DNA of 64,000 nucleotides from Isoetes taiwanensis. Lineage: Eukaryota > Streptophyta > Lycopodiopsida > Isoetales > Isoetaceae. The notes beneath the pieces were generated by a model. It searched no databases, had not been told where the DNA came from, and worked only from the letters and a program-made list of their open reading frames with translations. The position numbers and the translations under genes are program-made. Location of the stretch: the NCBI GenBank assembly GCA_021234155.1, contig JAJEKV010000095.1:3606621-3670620 (forward strand), given 5' to 3'. Positions 62,401 to 64,000 of this stretch are shown piece by piece. Every line of letters begins with the position of its first letter. Position 1 is the first letter of the stretch.

Positions 62401-64000
62401 CCCTCTGTATTTACAAACAATTCCATTGTCCACCACAATGGTTTATCTGGACACATAGTAGTGGTTTATCTGGACACATACTAGTGGTTTGTCACTGGAC
62501 TAGTGGTTTATCTGGACACATAGGAGTGGTTTATCTGGACAATGTATGAGTGTGACTTGGAATGACATACCATGGGTATAAATACACCAAGTATTTACAC
62601 CCTGTATTTACAAAAAATTCCATTGTCGGACAATGGTTTATCTGGACACATAGTAGTGGTTTATCTGGACACATACTAGTGGTTTGTCTGGACACAGACT
62701 AGTGGTTTATCTGGACACATAGGAGTGGTTTATCTGGACAATGTATGAGTGTGACTTGGAATGACATACCATGGGTATAAATACACCAAGTATTTACACC
62801 CTCTGTATTTACAAACAATTCCATTGTCCACCACAATATGGTTTATCACGGACACGGACAGGACTAGTGGTTTATCACGGACACATACTAGTGGTTTTAT
62901 GCGGACCCGGACTAGTGACGGACACATAGGAGTGGTTTATCACGGACAATGTATGAGTGTGACTTGGAATGACATACCATGGGTATAAATACACCAAGTA
63001 TTTACACCCTCTGTATTTACAAACAATTCCATTGTCCACCACAATGGTTTATCTGGACACATACTAGTGGTTTATCTGGACACAGACTAGTGGTTTACTA
63101 GTGGTTTATCACGGACAATGTATGAGTGTGACTTGGAATGACATACCATGGGTATAAATACACCAAGTATTTACACCCTCTGTATTTACAAACGGATTGT
63201 CCACCACAATGGTTTATCTGGACACATAGTAGTGGTTTATCTGGACACATACTAGTGGTTTGTCTGGACACAGACTAGTGGTTTATCTGGACACATAGGA
63301 GTGGTTTATCTGGACAATGTATGAGTGTGACTTGGAATGACATACCATGGGTATAAATACACCAAGTATTTACACCCTCTGTATTTACAAACAATTCCAT
63401 TGTCCACCACAATGGTTTATCTGGACACATAGTAGTGGTTTTATCGGACACATACTAGTGGTTTTATGCGGACCTGAGACTAGTGGTTTATCTGGACACA
63501 TAGGAGTGGTTTATCTGGACAATGTATGAGTGTGACTTGGAATGACATACCATGGGTATAAATACACCAAGTATTTTGTATTTACAAACAATTCCATTGT
63601 CCACCACAATGGTTTATCACGGACACATAGTAGTGGTTTATCGGACACATACTAGTGGTTTTGTGCGGACCACGAGACTAGTGGTTTGTCTGGACACAGA
63701 CTAGTGGTTTATGTGGACAATGTATGAGTGTGACTTGGAATGACATACCATGGGTATAAATACACCAAGTATTTACACCCTCTGTATTTACAAACAATTC
63801 CATTGTCCACCACAATGGTTTATCTGGACACAGACTAGTGGTTTATCGTTTGTCTGGACACAGACTAGTGGTTTATGTGGACAATGTATGAGTGTGACTT
63901 GGAATGACATACCATGGGTATAAATACACCAAGTATTTACACCCTCTGTGTTTTACACAATTCCATTGTCCACCCCAATGGTTTGTCGGACACATGCAAG
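59403..64000. repeat. Two-component satellite array
   Basis: A 111-bp block (containing TGAGTGTGACTTGGAATGAC, CATGGGTATAAATACACC and CCATTGTCCACCACAATGG) alternates with runs of a 23-bp unit (ATCTGGACACAT + ACTAGTGGTTT). About 21 blocks are seen, mostly about 203 bp apart (111 + 4 x 23), sometimes about 226 or as short as about 160. The central part (60,700-62,000) is nearly homogeneous, the left edge (59,400-60,600) and parts right of 62,040 are diverged, and the array runs off the window. All open frames in it are by-products. Confidence 0.95.

Noticed and set aside
61964-63529. Short frames such as MTYHGYKYTKYLHPLYLQT repeated in the satellite
   Set aside because: They arise from the 111-bp block in every copy and have no codon-level conservation beyond the DNA repeat.
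59403-64000. CRISPR-like alternation of constant and variable sequence
   Set aside because: The variable part is itself a 23-bp tandem repeat and not unique spacers, and the surroundings are a plant nuclear genome.

Overview
The window looks like repeat-dominated nuclear DNA of a land plant. It contains CIPK/SnRK3-like kinase genes, plant-type exons with GT/AG borders (saccharopine dehydrogenase-like, calcineurin-like metallophosphoesterase, kelch), several lineages of non-LTR retrotransposons (LINEs) and a long satellite array. Almost every protein-coding relic is decayed. A large-genome non-seed plant (fern, lycophyte or bryophyte) is my guess from the style of the repeats; the sequence alone does not settle the species.

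Region 1 (1-23,060) is a nest of LINEs sitting in (CT)n/(CCCT)n microsatellites. LINE-C is split into two parts (80-122 and 12,271-13,791) by a 12,144-bp DNA transposon at 123-12,266. This element has perfect 32-bp terminal inverted repeats and a 4-bp AGAG target duplication, and removing it restores the LINE reading frame. Inside it are a decayed DDE-type transposase (minus strand, about 570-3,371), a noncoding stretch with a perfect 50-bp palindrome, and a decayed multi-exon plus-strand gene (6,493-11,832) that carries a DGQH-type motif and an FCP1/NIF-like HAD phosphatase domain. Near-full-length LINE-A (14,050-19,965) follows. Its ORF2 is interrupted by a 1.46-kb retroinsert and is joined in frame through a 136-bp CT tract to LINE-B (20,102-23,058).

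Region 2 (24,074-36,618) and region 4 (46,968-56,046) are two copies of one segmental duplication. Both carry a SINE-like/foldback unit and a divergent kelch-gene/CIPK-like-kinase pair. Copy 1 alone has an 8.0-kb segment (25,179-33,176) with fragments of three unrelated host genes plus LINE pieces. Copy 2 alone has a 4.6-kb GC-rich LINE (51,229-55,851), and copy 1 preserves the empty site. The copy-2 kinase is an intact ORF but has NFG in place of DFG and Ser in place of the catalytic-loop Asn.

Region 3 (36,620-46,960) holds degenerate tandem copies of the kinase 3' end, a minus-strand LINE (about 40,216-43,880), a small spliced acidic-protein gene (about 44,440-45,033) and a 114-bp poly(A) retroposon with 14-bp target duplications. 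Region 5 (56,047-59,400) has two plausible gene starts (56,186 and 57,795). Region 6 (59,403-64,000, running off the edge) is a two-component satellite: a 111-bp block alternating with variable numbers of a 23-bp repeat.

The most unusual items are the 12.1-kb cargo-bearing transposon, the LINE group whose copies end in a small hairpin followed by different microsatellite tails, and the composite satellite.
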